This document shows, piece by piece, positions 1 to 8,421 of a stretch of 64,000 bases of DNA. The position numbers and the translations under genes are program-made. The DNA comes from KK5 sp034043675 (GTDB lineage: Bacteria > Pseudomonadota > Gammaproteobacteria > Burkholderiales > Burkholderiaceae_C), in NCBI RefSeq assembly GCF_034043675.1, contig NZ_JAXCLA010000013.1, positions 78,827 to 142,826 of the forward strand. The letters run 5' to 3'. Position 1 is the first letter of the stretch; every line of letters begins with the position of its first letter. The notes beneath the pieces are model-generated. The model saw nothing but the letters and a program-made list of their open reading frames with translations. It made no database searches and had not been told where the DNA came from.

Positions 1-1109
1 TCGCTTGCGCGCTCGCCGCCGTGCTGCTGATCGGCCTGTGGCCATGGGTCTTCGAGGGCCGTCTGGTGCCGCGCACCGGCCTCGCGCCCGTGCTATGGCA
101 TGCACACGAGATGCTATTCGGCATGCTGGCGGCGGCCATCGTCGGATTCCTGCTGACCGCCGGACGTAACTGGACCGGGCTGCCACCGCCGGCTGGCGGT
201 CAATTGGCCTTCCTAGCGCTGCTATGGTTGGCCGGGCGATTGGCCGCGGTGCTGCTGCCCTACAGCTGGTTCTTCGTGCTGGACATCATGTTCCTGCCCT
301 GGACGGCCGCCTTGTTCGCCGATCTGCTGTGGCGCGCCCGCAGCCAGCGCAATGCCGGCATTGCTGCTGTGCTGGGGCTGCTGGCCTGTGCGAACCTGGG
401 CTTTCATCTGGCGCAGCGCGGCGTGATCTCGGTCGATCCAAGACGCATGCTGCACGCGGGCCTGACGCTGATCGTCATGATGGAGACGATGATCGGTGGC
501 CGTGTGATCCCGCTGTTCACGGGGAATGCCACGGGCGCGCGCATCCAATTGCCGCCGGGGCTCGATGCGGGCGTCGTTACGGCCACGGCGCTCGGCCTCT
601 CGCTATGGCTGCTCGGTGAGCCGGCGGCAGGACTCGCTGCGGGACTGCTGATCCTGGCCGCCCTGCTGCAGGCGTGGCGCCTGTGGCTCTGGCAGCCGTG
701 GGCCGCCAGACGACTGCCCATGCTCTGGGTGCTGCATGTGGCATATGCGTGGATCCCGCTTGGCCTGGCGCTACTGGCATGGGATACGGCCGCAGGCACG
801 CCGGCATCGCCCGCTCTGCATGCGTTGACGGTGGGCGCGAGCGGTGGCCTCGTCATGGCCATCATGACCCGAACCGCCCGCGGCCACACCGGGCGTCCGC
901 TGGTCGCGGGCCACAGCGACGTGCTGGCCTACAGCCTGGTGCTGCTGGCGGCGGTGCTGCGGGTCGGAACGCCTCTGCTTCTGCCGGCCCGCTTCTACGC
1001 TGGTGGGCTGGTCACCGCGGGCCTGCTGTGGGCGGCGGCGTTCTGCGTCTTCCTTTTCACCTATTCGAAATGGCTGATGGCGCCCCGCGCCGATGGCCGC
1101 AATGACTGA
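1..1109 (+). CDS. nnrS: NnrS family heme/copper membrane protein, 5' truncated by window edge
   Basis: Polytopic inner-membrane protein of the NnrS family, which in other bacteria is linked to nitric oxide stress and denitrification. The frame is open to the left edge (codons run from base 3), so the N-terminus is missing; a GTG at 21 is probably internal. The visible 368 or so residues are almost entirely hydrophobic helices. Family hallmarks are the His-rich segment WHAHEMLFG followed by GFLLTAGRNWTG, and GGRVIPLFTGN in the middle of the protein. The stop at 1107-1109 lies 12 nt before the oxidase subunit I gene on the same strand, so the two are probably co-transcribed. Family assignment is firm; the exact biochemical role of NnrS is not settled. 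Confidence 0.88.
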   Translation, partial: ACALAAVLLIGLWPWVFEGRLVPRTGLAPVLWHAHEMLFGMLAAAIVGFLLTAGRNWTGLPPPAGGQLAFLALLWLAGRLAAVLLPYSWFFVLDIMFLPWTAALFADLLWRARSQRNAGIAAVLGLLACANLGFHLAQRGVISVDPRRMLHAGLTLIVMMETMIGGRVIPLFTGNATGARIQLPPGLDAGVVTATALGLSLWLLGEPAAGLAAGLLILAALLQAWRLWLWQPWAARRLPMLWVLHVAYAWIPLGLALLAWDTAAGTPASPALHALTVGASGGLVMAIMTRTARGHTGRPLVAGHSDVLAYSLVLLAAVLRVGTPLLLPARFYAGGLVTAGLLWAAAFCVFLFTYSKWLMAPRADGRND

Positions 1110-1121
1110 GGGCACCCCACC

Positions 1122-2741
1122 GTGAGCACTGTCGCCACTCTCCTGTCCGCCTTCGTCCTTTCCGTAATCGCACTGCTGGTGTTCATCTGGACCCAGCGGC
1201 GCGGGCTGCTTGACGGCGGCGCGCGTGGCGCGGAGGTGATCTTTGCGCCGGGAGAGATCGGCCGTATCGAGGATCCGGCCAGTACGCTCCAAGCGCGGCA
1301 GCGGCTGCAGGCCGAGCTGGGCAACGGCGCCCGTGACGACGCGGCTGCGCGCGATGAACTGCAGCGTCGAGCTCGCGCCGACGCCTCGACGGCGCCGCTC
1401 GTGTTCTTCTTCCTCTGCTGTGCGTTCACTTGGCTACTGGTGGCTTCGGCCGCTGGCCTGACAGCCTCGATCAAGCTGCATGAGCCCGATTGGATGACGC
1501 AGCAGGCCTGGCTCACCTTCGGCCGCATCCGCACCATCCATCTGAACGCCGTGGCCTATGGCTGGGCGCCCATGGCGGGCCTCGGCATCGCGCTGTTCGT
1601 GATCCCGCGGCTCCTGAAGACCGAGTTGGTCGGTGCGCGCTATGCCTTCATTGGCGCGGCTCTCTGGAACGCTGGATTGATCGCCGGACTGGGCGCCATC
1701 GCACTCGGAGCAAGCGACGGCCTGGAGTGGCTGGAGATTCCCTGGCAGGTCGACATCCTGTTGATCGCCGGTGGCGCACTGATCGGCGTTCCCCTGGTGC
1801 TGACGTTGCTGTCGCGGCGCGTGCACCACCTCTACGTGTCGGTCTGGTATATGGGTTGCGCTCTCTTCTGGTTCCCGGTGCTGTTCTTCGTAGCCAAGTT
1901 TCCGGGCCTGCACAAAGGTGTGCAGCAGGCCGCGATGAACTGGTGGTTCGGTCACAACGTGCTGGGCCTCTTCTACACGCCGTTGGCACTGGGCACGGTC
2001 TACTACTTCCTGCCCAAGATCATCGGCCGACCGGTGAAGAGCTACAACCTGTCGTTGCTCGGCTTCTGGGGGCTAGCCTTCTTCTACGGGCAGGTCGGGG
2101 GGCACCACCTGATCGGTGGGCCGGTGCCAGGCTGGGTCGTAACGCTGTCGATCGTGCAGAGCATGATGATGGTGATTCCCGTGGTGGCCTTCACGGTGAA
2201 CCAGTACCAGACACTGCAAGGACACCTGAAGGCACTGATCTTTTCGCCGACCCTTCGCTTCATCGGCTTCGGTGGTCTGATGTACACGGCCAGTTCGGTC
2301 CAGGGCTCCTTCGAGGCGCTGCGCAGCATCAACGTCGTCACCCACTTCACGCACTACACGGTGGCGCATGCGCACCTGGGGCTCTACGGCTTCGTCACGA
2401 TGGTGTTCTTCGGCGGGATCTACTTCATCGTGCCGCGCGTCTCGGGACGCGAGTGGCCGTCGCCTCGGCTGATCAGCACGCACTTCTGGCTGGCTGCCAT
2501 CGGCATAACAACTTACTTCACCGCGCTGAGCATCGGCGGTTGGCTGCAGGGCGAAGCGATGCTCGATGCCTCGCGGCCCTTCATGGAATCGGTCGCCCTC
2601 ACTGCGCCCTACCTGAAGGCACGCAGCATCGGCGGTGGGCTGATGGCTCTCGGCCATCTGGTCTTCGTGTGGCACTTCCTGCTGCTGCTGGCCGGGAAAT
2701 CGCAGGGCCGCGATTCTGCTACCTTGCTGAGGGCCATCTGA
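1122..2741 (+). CDS. cbb3-type (CcoN-like) heme-copper oxidase subunit I, divergent
   Basis: Catalytic subunit of a heme-copper oxidoreductase of the C (cbb3) family, 539 aa, GTG start. Visible ligands: H140 (RTIHLNAV) and H418 for the low-spin heme, H416 for the high-spin heme, and H278 (WFGHN), H328 and H329 (GGHH) for CuB. Y322 sits where cbb3 oxidases carry the cross-linked tyrosine (FFYGQVGGHH). The N-terminus is unusual: one helix (about 5-23), then roughly 65 hydrophilic residues with IFAPGEIGRIEDP, before the core helices start near 93. The stop overlaps the next start (TGATG). Placement between nnrS and a monoheme CcoO-like gene, with norR/hmp about 8 kb away, leaves both O2 and NO reduction possible. 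It lacks NorB hallmark sequences, so oxygen reduction is the default inference. Confidence 0.85.
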   Translation: MSTVATLLSAFVLSVIALLVFIWTQRRGLLDGGARGAEVIFAPGEIGRIEDPASTLQARQRLQAELGNGARDDAAARDELQRRARADASTAPLVFFFLCCAFTWLLVASAAGLTASIKLHEPDWMTQQAWLTFGRIRTIHLNAVAYGWAPMAGLGIALFVIPRLLKTELVGARYAFIGAALWNAGLIAGLGAIALGASDGLEWLEIPWQVDILLIAGGALIGVPLVLTLLSRRVHHLYVSVWYMGCALFWFPVLFFVAKFPGLHKGVQQAAMNWWFGHNVLGLFYTPLALGTVYYFLPKIIGRPVKSYNLSLLGFWGLAFFYGQVGGHHLIGGPVPGWVVTLSIVQSMMMVIPVVAFTVNQYQTLQGHLKALIFSPTLRFIGFGGLMYTASSVQGSFEALRSINVVTHFTHYTVAHAHLGLYGFVTMVFFGGIYFIVPRVSGREWPSPRLISTHFWLAAIGITTYFTALSIGGWLQGEAMLDASRPFMESVALTAPYLKARSIGGGLMALGHLVFVWHFLLLLAGKSQGRDSATLLRAI

Positions 2742-3331
2742 TGCACGACGAAGCAAAGTTGCTTGCCGGCGGCATGGTGATGCTGAGCATCGCGACCAGC
2801 GCGCTGGTGGTGGTGCCCTATATGACGGTGCGCGACGTCCAGCCGATCGAAGGGCTCAAGCCCTATACGACGCAGGAACTGCGAGGGCGCCAGCACTACA
2901 TCGAGAACGGCTGCGTCTACTGTCATTCGCAGCAGCCGCGTGCCAAGGGCTTCGCACCCGACAGCCAGCGCGGCTGGGGCCGCGCCAGCGTGGCAGGCGA
3001 CTATGCCTACGATGCGCCGCACCTGCTGGGAACGATGCGCACAGGGCCTGATCTCCTGAATATCGGCGTCCGCCAGCCCAGTGAGGCCTGGCACCTGGGA
3101 CACCTCTATCAGCCGCGCGCGTACGTGCCGGGCAGCATCATGCCGAGCTACCCCTTCCTGTTCGAAGTGAAGGAGAAGGCGGAGACCGAAGATGTCGAAG
3201 TGGCCCTGCCACCTGGGCGTGCGCCGCTGGGGAAGGTCGTGATCGCCAGCCATGAGGTGCTTGATCTGGTGGCTTACCTCAAGTCCCTGAAGCGCGACTA
3301 CCCCGTCTTGACCCCGCAGGAGCAGCCATGA
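2741..3331 (+). CDS. CcoO-like monoheme cytochrome c subunit
   Basis: Membrane-anchored monoheme cytochrome c subunit of the cbb3-like complex, 196 aa. One N-terminal helix (about 8-27) anchors a periplasmic domain with a single CxxCH site, C58-V-Y-C61-H62, inside NGCVYCHSQQPR. M134 in VPGSIMPSYPFLF is the likely sixth heme ligand. GDYAYDAPHLLGTMRTGPDL and WHLGHLYQPR closely follow the CcoO pattern. The ATG shares its A with the stop of subunit I, so translation is coupled; the gene's last 4 bases overlap the next ATG. The assignment to subunit II of a cbb3-like enzyme is strong. Confidence 0.87.
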   Translation: MHDEAKLLAGGMVMLSIATSALVVVPYMTVRDVQPIEGLKPYTTQELRGRQHYIENGCVYCHSQQPRAKGFAPDSQRGWGRASVAGDYAYDAPHLLGTMRTGPDLLNIGVRQPSEAWHLGHLYQPRAYVPGSIMPSYPFLFEVKEKAETEDVEVALPPGRAPLGKVVIASHEVLDLVAYLKSLKRDYPVLTPQEQP

Positions 3332-3921
3332 CCCCTATCGACATCCTGCCGCAGCAGGGCCGGGAGAATCCGGAGCCGGTCGAGCAATCGAATCCCGTGC
3401 CCTGGTGGGTGCTGGCCCTGGTCGTGCTGATGATGTCCATCGGCATCGTCTACATCGTCGATGCGGACATCGAGACGCCGGCGCGCTGGGGCGATGGCCG
3501 CCAGCAGTCCGAACTGAGCGGCCCGAAGAAATCGGGTGCAGCCAAGGTCGATGGCGGAGCCCTGTTCGCCTCGCTATGCGTCGCCTGTCATCAGGCCAGC
3601 GGGCAGGGCCTGCCCGGCGTGTTTCCGCCGCTCGCGGGCTCGGAGTGGGTCAAGGGAAAGGACAGCACCGTGGCCGCCATCGTCCTCCATGGCATCACGG
3701 GCAGTATCACCGTTAAGGGCACGGTCTACAACGGCTCGATGCCTACCTTCAAGGACCAACTGAGCGACGCACAAATTGCGGCGGTGCTGAGCCACATTCG
3801 ATCGCAGTGGGGCAATGACGCGCCCCCGGTGACCGAGCAGACGGTGGGGCAGGCTCGCGAGACGAACAAGGCGCGCACGACGCCGTTTGCTGGCGACAAG
3901 GATCTTCCGCCTCATGACTGA
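3328..3921 (+). CDS. Membrane-anchored monoheme cytochrome c (CcoP position)
   Basis: Third subunit of the complex, 197 aa. After about 25 polar residues there is one helix (about 26-45), a linker, and a class I cytochrome c domain with C84-V-A-C87-H88 and a probable Met ligand M138 (NGSMPTF). Canonical CcoP carries two hemes; this protein has one, so electron delivery to the enzyme may be simplified. It ends in a polar tail of about 35 residues. ATGA overlap with the preceding gene, and its stop overlaps the SCO start region. No CcoQ is present between the subunits. Confidence 0.82.
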   Translation: MTPIDILPQQGRENPEPVEQSNPVPWWVLALVVLMMSIGIVYIVDADIETPARWGDGRQQSELSGPKKSGAAKVDGGALFASLCVACHQASGQGLPGVFPPLAGSEWVKGKDSTVAAIVLHGITGSITVKGTVYNGSMPTFKDQLSDAQIAAVLSHIRSQWGNDAPPVTEQTVGQARETNKARTTPFAGDKDLPPHD

Positions 3922-4579
3922 AGCGCAGTCCATGCGACGTGGCCACGCCTTCTGGCCGACACTGGCACTGTGCATGCTGATCCTGGGTGGCCTATCGTGG
4001 GCGATCGCGCGCCTTACGCGCGGCCTCGAGGTCTGGACCTACGAGGATCTCCGGCGTTTGCGTGCCGCCGAAGGCTTGATCACCGCACCAGCCCTGTCGC
4101 TGCGCGATGGGCAGGGTCGGCAATGGGCGATGTTCGATCCAGCCGCGGCGTCGCCGCGCAGCTCGGTGTACCTGGTCGACTTCATCTACACCAGTTGTCC
4201 GTCTGTCTGCACAGCATTGGGCTCCGAATACACGCAGATGCAGGAGGCTCTCCGAGCCACTTCGTCTTCGGTGCGCCTGTTGTCGATCTCCATCGATCCC
4301 GTCCACGATGGCACAGACGAGCTCAAGGCGTATGGTCGGCTTCACCGAGCCGATGCGTCCCTCTGGACCATTGCCGCGCCGGTCGATCCAGCGGCTGGTC
4401 AGTGGCTGCAGGAGCGGCTGGGCATCGTGGCCATCGATGACGGACTGGGCGGTGTACTGCACAACGGCGCGATCCAGCTGATCGACCGCCGCGGCCGGTT
4501 GCGGCGCGTGTTCGATTATTCGCAGTGGCCGCGAGCTCTTGCCGCGGCCCAGGCGCTGGCGAAGAAGGAGCCGGGATGA
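3914..4579 (+). CDS. SCO1/SenC family copper chaperone
   Basis: Thioredoxin-fold copper chaperone of the SCO1/SenC/PrrC family, 221 aa, expected to deliver copper to the CuB site of the adjacent oxidase. An N-terminal helix (about 12-32) anchors it to the membrane. Copper-binding residues are present: C95-P-S-V-C99 (TSCPSVC) and the distal H183 (GVLHNGAI). The ATG at 3914 is preferred over an upstream in-frame codon at 3887 because it overlaps the previous stop (ATGACTGA) in the same coupled style as the rest of the operon. Confidence 0.87.
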   Translation: MTEAQSMRRGHAFWPTLALCMLILGGLSWAIARLTRGLEVWTYEDLRRLRAAEGLITAPALSLRDGQGRQWAMFDPAAASPRSSVYLVDFIYTSCPSVCTALGSEYTQMQEALRATSSSVRLLSISIDPVHDGTDELKAYGRLHRADASLWTIAAPVDPAAGQWLQERLGIVAIDDGLGGVLHNGAIQLIDRRGRLRRVFDYSQWPRALAAAQALAKKEPG

Positions 4580-5148
4580 GGCGGGCTGCAGACGCCATGC
4601 GCGTTTGGGTGGCAGCCGCGCCCCTGCTGTTCCTGCTGCCATGGCCGCGTGCGCTGGTGGAGAGCCGCATGAGCCTGCACATGCTCTTGCAGTTCCCTCT
4701 GCTGCTGGCGGCCGGCTGGGCGGCCAGCCTGTGGCTGCCGGGCGAGCGCACCCAGGCTCTCGTCGACGAAATGGGCTTGACGGGCGCTGCGTGGGTAGGC
4801 GCCGTGACGATTTTTTGGATGTTGCCGATCGCGCTGGACCTGGCATTGCTGGATCCCTTGATGGCGGCGCTGAAATATTCCAGCTGGTGGAGTGCTGGCC
4901 TGGCGCTCGCGCGCAGTTGGCCCCGGTTGACGGTCGAGCTGAGAGCCTTCTTTCTCGGCAACACGGCCTGGATGTTGGCGACTGCGGGGCTGCTTTATCG
5001 TGAGACTGAAGTGCGGCTGTGCGTGAGCTACCGCTACGACGAGCAGAGCTGGACCGGGGCCGGCTTGATGTTCTGGGCCGTGGCTCTCGGGACTGTAGCG
5101 CTGACAGCTCGGCGAGCATCGCCACGGGAAGTCCTGCAGCAGCGATGA
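4576..5148 (+). CDS. Small polytopic membrane protein of the oxidase operon
   Basis: Unrecognised membrane protein, 190 aa, with about five hydrophobic stretches (near residues 8-22, 27-46, 67-83, 118-138 and 160-175). The ATG at 4576 overlaps the SCO stop (ATGA), so it is the sixth gene of the nnrS-oxidase unit. Position after a SCO gene suggests a role in oxidase assembly or copper handling, similar in placement to CtaG-like proteins, but no diagnostic motif is seen. Cysteine is nearly absent and there is no CxxxC or His-rich metal site. Treat as hypothetical. Confidence 0.6.
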   Translation: MRRAADAMRVWVAAAPLLFLLPWPRALVESRMSLHMLLQFPLLLAAGWAASLWLPGERTQALVDEMGLTGAAWVGAVTIFWMLPIALDLALLDPLMAALKYSSWWSAGLALARSWPRLTVELRAFFLGNTAWMLATAGLLYRETEVRLCVSYRYDEQSWTGAGLMFWAVALGTVALTARRASPREVLQQR

Positions 5149-5278
5149 GTGCTTCGGCCCAGCGGCGAGGGTTTCGTGAAAGACCGCCAGGCTCGCAGAA
5201 CGGACCATCACTTCCGTCCCTGCGCAGAACGCCAATCGACAGCCAGGCACGCTTCCACCCACTCCGAGGATTCCCGCC

Positions 5279-5752
5279 ATGACCCTGTCCCAACATCTGT
5301 CGCGCCGCGGACTTGCCCGCGTCGCCATCGGCGCCGCCCTTGCCGCGCCTTCGCTTCCAGAGGCCCTTGCTGCAACGGCCGATGCCTCGCCCCGCAGCGG
5401 CGTGTCCTTCATCGTCTACCTGCCCATCCGGCCGGAGCAGCGCGAGCGTACGCGGCAAATGATGTTCGAGCTGTACCGCGCGATGACGGTGGAACCGGAC
5501 TTCGTGCATGCCTGGATTCATGAGGATCTGAATGACCCCAACATGATCGTCAACTACGAGACCTGGGAGTGCAGTCACGAGGATTTCGTCGAGCATCGCT
5601 TGACGCGTGCCTACCGCCAGCCGCTTGAAGCGGCCTTGCCCGAACTGTTGTCGGCCGAGCGCCGGGTCATCCTGCTGAAGACACTCAGCGCCTACCCGGT
5701 GCGGCGCTATCCGGCGCATGCCTTGGCGAAGCTGGAACGGCAGACCGCCTGA
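5279..5752 (+). CDS. Tat-exported ABM-fold (quinol monooxygenase-like) protein
   Basis: 157-aa protein whose first 32 residues look like a twin-arginine signal (SRRGLARVAIGAALAAPSL) followed by an ALA-A type cleavage region. The mature part resembles the antibiotic-biosynthesis-monooxygenase dimeric ferredoxin-like fold: VSFIVYLPIRPEQRERTRQM, then FVHAWIHEDLNDPNMIVNYETW. Such proteins include quinol monooxygenases and heme-degrading enzymes; no specific substrate can be assigned. It lies 130 nt after the oxidase operon and is followed by a strong bidirectional terminator. Confidence 0.62.
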   Translation: MTLSQHLSRRGLARVAIGAALAAPSLPEALAATADASPRSGVSFIVYLPIRPEQRERTRQMMFELYRAMTVEPDFVHAWIHEDLNDPNMIVNYETWECSHEDFVEHRLTRAYRQPLEAALPELLSAERRVILLKTLSAYPVRRYPAHALAKLERQTA

Positions 5753-5779
5753 GCTGATGCCCGCCGCCTGGCAGGCTGA

Positions 5780-5815
5780 AAAAAGAGAGGCCAGCCTCGA
5801 TGGCCGGCCTCTTTT
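5780..5815. terminator. Bidirectional rho-independent terminator
   Basis: A GC-rich stem (AGAGGCCAGCC / GGCCGGCCTCT with loop TCGAT) flanked by an A-run on the left and TTTT on the right. It lies between the convergent ABM-like gene and the catalase-like gene and can serve both. Confidence 0.8.
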
Positions 5816-5847
5816 ATCCGATCTGCGGCCCACGCCGCCGAAAAGGC

Positions 5848-6876
5848 TCAGGGGGTGTGGCGCCGCCCGTAGGAGACGCCATAGGAGGCGCCCCGCATCG
5901 CGATCATCGGGTCGGCGGCCTCGATGCCGGGGAGCAGAGCCGATGGCGTGAACATCAGACGACGGGAGTCCGCATCGCTGTCGGCCACGGCCTTGGAAAT
6001 CGTGATCTCGCCGAGCTTGATCACTTCGCGCGTCGGCGGCCAGGCAATGGACGGATCGTCGATCTTGTCCTCACCCTCGGCGAGCTGGACCTGAAGCGTA
6101 AACCGAACCGGTGCCGAGGCGACGCGGGGGACGATCTCCTGTTCCAGATAGTCTTTGTCAGCCTTGGCAAGCGCGTCATTGGACAAGGCTTGCTCGCCGG
6201 CCGCCGGCACGATCTGGTAGCGGCCGAAGCGGGTCTTGCCAGCCGCGTTCGTGAACTTGAAGCTATTGACGCCGAAATAGCGCATCGTCGCGAAGCTGAC
6301 CGGAGGCGGCGCCTGCGTGGTGAGGAAGGCCACGGCCACAGGATGGGTGGAGAGAAACTTCTCGGCCGGCGTGGGCGACGGAGCGCCCGGAGGACTGGTG
6401 CCCAGCGCCTGCAGCAACTGGGTGAACTCCGCAGCGGTTGGGCTCGGGAATCCGTTGAACGAATGGCTCACGATGTCCGTCTCCGAACCGTCGAGCAGTT
6501 GGAATTTGATGGCCATGCCGCGCGGCGACGCGAGCTTGTCCACGTCAGAGATCATCGGGATGCCTGCGAAGCTCGAGAAGCGGACCAGCACGGGAACTTT
6601 GCCGCCCTGCAGGTGCGTGGCCTTGCTGAGCTTGCGGGCGTCGCTGCTGGGCGTGAAGCTGCCGGACAGGACGATGCCCTTGGCATGGATTGCACGCCCG
6701 TAGGTCTGCTTGCCGAACAGTTGGTTCATCGCATCGACGAGTTCGGTCGGCGTGGTCTGCGGGGCCGCTGCGTCCTGCGCACGCGCAGGCGGGGAGGCGG
6801 CCAGGCCGAGCAGCAGGACCGAACTCAGGCCAAGGCGAAAGATCTTCGATCGACGCGTGAGCGTTGCTGGATTCAT
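5848..6876 (-). CDS. Periplasmic catalase-family peroxidase (SrpA-like)
   Basis: 342-aa heme protein of the small catalase-related peroxidase family. The chosen ATG (complement at 6874-6876) has an AGGAG ribosome-binding site and opens a clear signal peptide (about 1-33, ending ARA-Q), so the enzyme is periplasmic. H64 in AIHAKGIVLSGSF corresponds to the distal catalase His, and MRYFGVNSFKFTNAAGK with FGRYQIVP resembles the catalase core. The protein lacks the long N-terminal arm and C-terminal domain of full catalases, typical of SrpA-like peroxidases. It is divergent from the HTHP gene, another heme protein with reported catalase/peroxidase activity, so the two may share a peroxide or NO response. 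Confidence 0.85.
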   Translation of the reverse strand: MNPATLTRRSKIFRLGLSSVLLLGLAASPPARAQDAAAPQTTPTELVDAMNQLFGKQTYGRAIHAKGIVLSGSFTPSSDARKLSKATHLQGGKVPVLVRFSSFAGIPMISDVDKLASPRGMAIKFQLLDGSETDIVSHSFNGFPSPTAAEFTQLLQALGTSPPGAPSPTPAEKFLSTHPVAVAFLTTQAPPPVSFATMRYFGVNSFKFTNAAGKTRFGRYQIVPAAGEQALSNDALAKADKDYLEQEIVPRVASAPVRFTLQVQLAEGEDKIDDPSIAWPPTREVIKLGEITISKAVADSDADSRRLMFTPSALLPGIEAADPMIAMRGASYGVSYGRRHTP

Positions 6877-7139
6877 GGAGGCTCCTGGATAGATAGACAT
6901 GGCATCTGGAATGACGCAGATCCATCCTCTGCGCAGCGCCCGAGACACGCTTGCATCAATCTGCGCCGAATGGTTTGCGCCTGCGATTTGCCATATTGGC
7001 GCGATGGCCCCTCGGCGCCGGCACCATGCGTTTGGCGATCGCGGCAAATGCGCGGTACGGGCGATTCGCGGCAATTCCCTCCAAGTCGTTATGCGTGCGT
7101 TTTCCTAAGCTTGAATCAGCCCACTTCAAGGAGAACCCC

Positions 7140-7394
7140 GTGTCCATCTTGGTTCCCGACAACACCCTCATCACCGCGACTGTTGAAGAAGGCCGCCAGC
7201 TGGCGATGAAGATGGCTCGACTGGTGGTCAAGGCCACGCAGCCGGACGCGGAAGTCCGCGAGCAGCTGCGCGCGGTGTATGCGAAAGACGCGAGCCTGCT
7301 GATCCAGATCAGCCTGGTCACTGCGACCGAGTTCGCCACCATCGCTGCGGCCAACAACTACTGGCGCGGCGGGCCCGCGACGGCGCAAGACTGA
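7140..7394 (+). CDS. Hexameric tyrosine-coordinated heme protein (HTHP)
   Basis: 84-aa protein matching the HTHP family, small helical heme proteins that assemble as hexamers, bind heme through a tyrosine and show weak catalase/peroxidase activity. Recognisable elements are an N-terminal LITATVEEGRQLA helix, ARLVVKATQPDAEVREQLRAVYAKD containing the candidate ligand Tyr, and TEFATIAAANNYWRGG at the C-terminus. The GTG start at 7140 has AAGGAG seven bases upstream. No signal peptide is seen. It is first in a same-strand run that ends with a hemerythrin gene. Confidence 0.78.
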   Translation: MSILVPDNTLITATVEEGRQLAMKMARLVVKATQPDAEVREQLRAVYAKDASLLIQISLVTATEFATIAAANNYWRGGPATAQD

Positions 7395-7433
7395 GCGCTG
7401 TTCATCGAAGCACCATCGACCAAGGAGGCCGCC

Positions 7434-7604
7434 ATGCGGCTGCTCGAAGCTACCTCGAAAAATGCTCGGCCGCGCCTGGCGACCCCGTCAAGCAAGGCTA
7501 CAGCGTCACGCCAGAAGCGAGATCACGGCAGGCCGACGGTGATCCCGACGACGACCATGTCACGCCATCTGCGACGCCTGCTCTGGCTGTTTGGAGGGTT
7601 CTGA
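7434..7604 (+). CDS. Small basic ORF, 56 aa
   Basis: 56-codon ORF starting MRLLEATSKNARPR and ending RRLLWLFGGF. It has a strong ribosome-binding site (AAGGAGG at 7422-7428) and its stop is one base before the ATG of the next gene, both arguing for translation. The product is very basic with a hydrophobic C-terminal tail. The alternative frame through the same bases also has a protein-like composition (SYLEKCSAAPGDPVKQGYSV) but no start codon, so a decayed gene is an alternative. Function unknown. Confidence 0.4.
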   Translation: MRLLEATSKNARPRLATPSSKATASRQKRDHGRPTVIPTTTMSRHLRRLLWLFGGF

Positions 7605-7605
7605 G

Positions 7606-8094
7606 ATGCAGGCCTCAGCAGCGTCGATGACCAATGCCGCAGCCAGGGAGGTCCGGTCCGTGCCACAGCTGTTCCGCGGTCCGCGACCCTACGTGAGCGA
7701 GGCCAGCTTCACAGTACTGCTGATGAGTCTGCGTGCCAGTGGCGGCGTGCTCACAGGGGATGGTGTCGTCCTGCTGCTGCGCGACTACCGGGACCAGCCA
7801 CTCTCCTGGCTTGCCCGGGCGATCGTCAGACGAGAGATCGTCCACATCATGTGGCGGTCGCAGGTGATGGTACCGATGTTCCAGTTTCGGCCGGAGGACA
7901 TGGCCCTGCGTGAGGGCATGCAGAGCGTGCTGGCAACGCTGGCACCTGTCTATGACGATTGGGAGATTGCCCGCTGGTTCGGCGAGCCGAATGTTTGGCT
8001 GCGTGGCAAAAGCCCGGCAGCTTGCGTCAGCCTGGACGCGCGCGGAGTTCACGACGCGGCACGTGCCGACTCGTTCATCGCTGGCGGTGACTAA
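7606..8094 (+). CDS. MbcA/ParS/Xre antitoxin-like protein (solitary)
   Basis: 162 aa. The C-terminal half carries the pattern MVPMFQF, DDWEIARWFGEPN and W-L-R-G-K-S-P-A, typical of the C-terminal domain of MbcA/ParS/Xre-type antitoxins that partner RES toxins. No RES toxin gene is adjacent, so its role here is open. The ATG at 7606 is preferred: GGAGGG lies about 7 nt upstream and it follows the previous stop by one base. A paralogue lies at 33498-33998 with MVPLFQF and DDWAILEWFVMPN at the same places. Family call rests on motif recognition and is moderate. Confidence 0.5.
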   Translation: MQASAASMTNAAAREVRSVPQLFRGPRPYVSEASFTVLLMSLRASGGVLTGDGVVLLLRDYRDQPLSWLARAIVRREIVHIMWRSQVMVPMFQFRPEDMALREGMQSVLATLAPVYDDWEIARWFGEPNVWLRGKSPAACVSLDARGVHDAARADSFIAGGD

Positions 8095-8175
8095 ACCACG
8101 CTGTCCGAAGCCGGGTGCGGCGGACCGCGAACCGGGCCGAAGCGAGGCGAGTTATCACGAATGGAGCGGATCATC

Positions 8176-8421
8176 ATGCACGACACATCGTCCGTGGCCG
8201 ACCAGTTGTTCTTCGAGCTCTTCTTTCCCACCTTGCGAGCTGCGGGGCGTTCTCTTTCCTTCCCATGCGACGCCAAAGGGTGCGTCGCGCTGGACTCGCT
8301 CAGCGAACCGGCGCGCAACAACTACTTCCTTGCACGCACCCTGATGGGTTGGGCCTACGGGGCGCCACGCGTTATGTCCTGCGTTCTGTCGCCGACGAAT
8401 CGTCAATGCAAGCCACTGTGA
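8176..8421 (+). CDS. Conserved-looking hypothetical protein, 81 aa
   Basis: Short soluble protein beginning MHDTSSVADQLFFELFFPTL, with FPCDAKGCVALDSLSEPARNNYFLAR in the centre. GGAG (8163-8166) supports the ATG at 8176; an ATG at 8161 in the same frame would add five residues. The next gene's candidate start overlaps its 3' end, consistent with an operon with the antitoxin-like and FolE2-like genes. No family recognised. Confidence 0.5.
   Translation: MHDTSSVADQLFFELFFPTLRAAGRSLSFPCDAKGCVALDSLSEPARNNYFLARTLMGWAYGAPRVMSCVLSPTNRQCKPL

Noticed and set aside
1490..2740. Overlapping frame inside the oxidase subunit I gene leading into the CcoO-like gene
   Set aside because: Only the part from 2741 encodes a recognisable protein; the upstream part is a shadow.
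3992..5833. Long open frame antisense to the SCO and membrane protein genes
   Set aside because: Arg/Ser/Ala-rich shadow typical of GC-rich DNA; the sense genes are well supported.
5800..7209. Long open frame antisense to the catalase-like gene
   Set aside because: No domain or ribosome-binding site; the sense gene has a signal peptide and catalase motifs.
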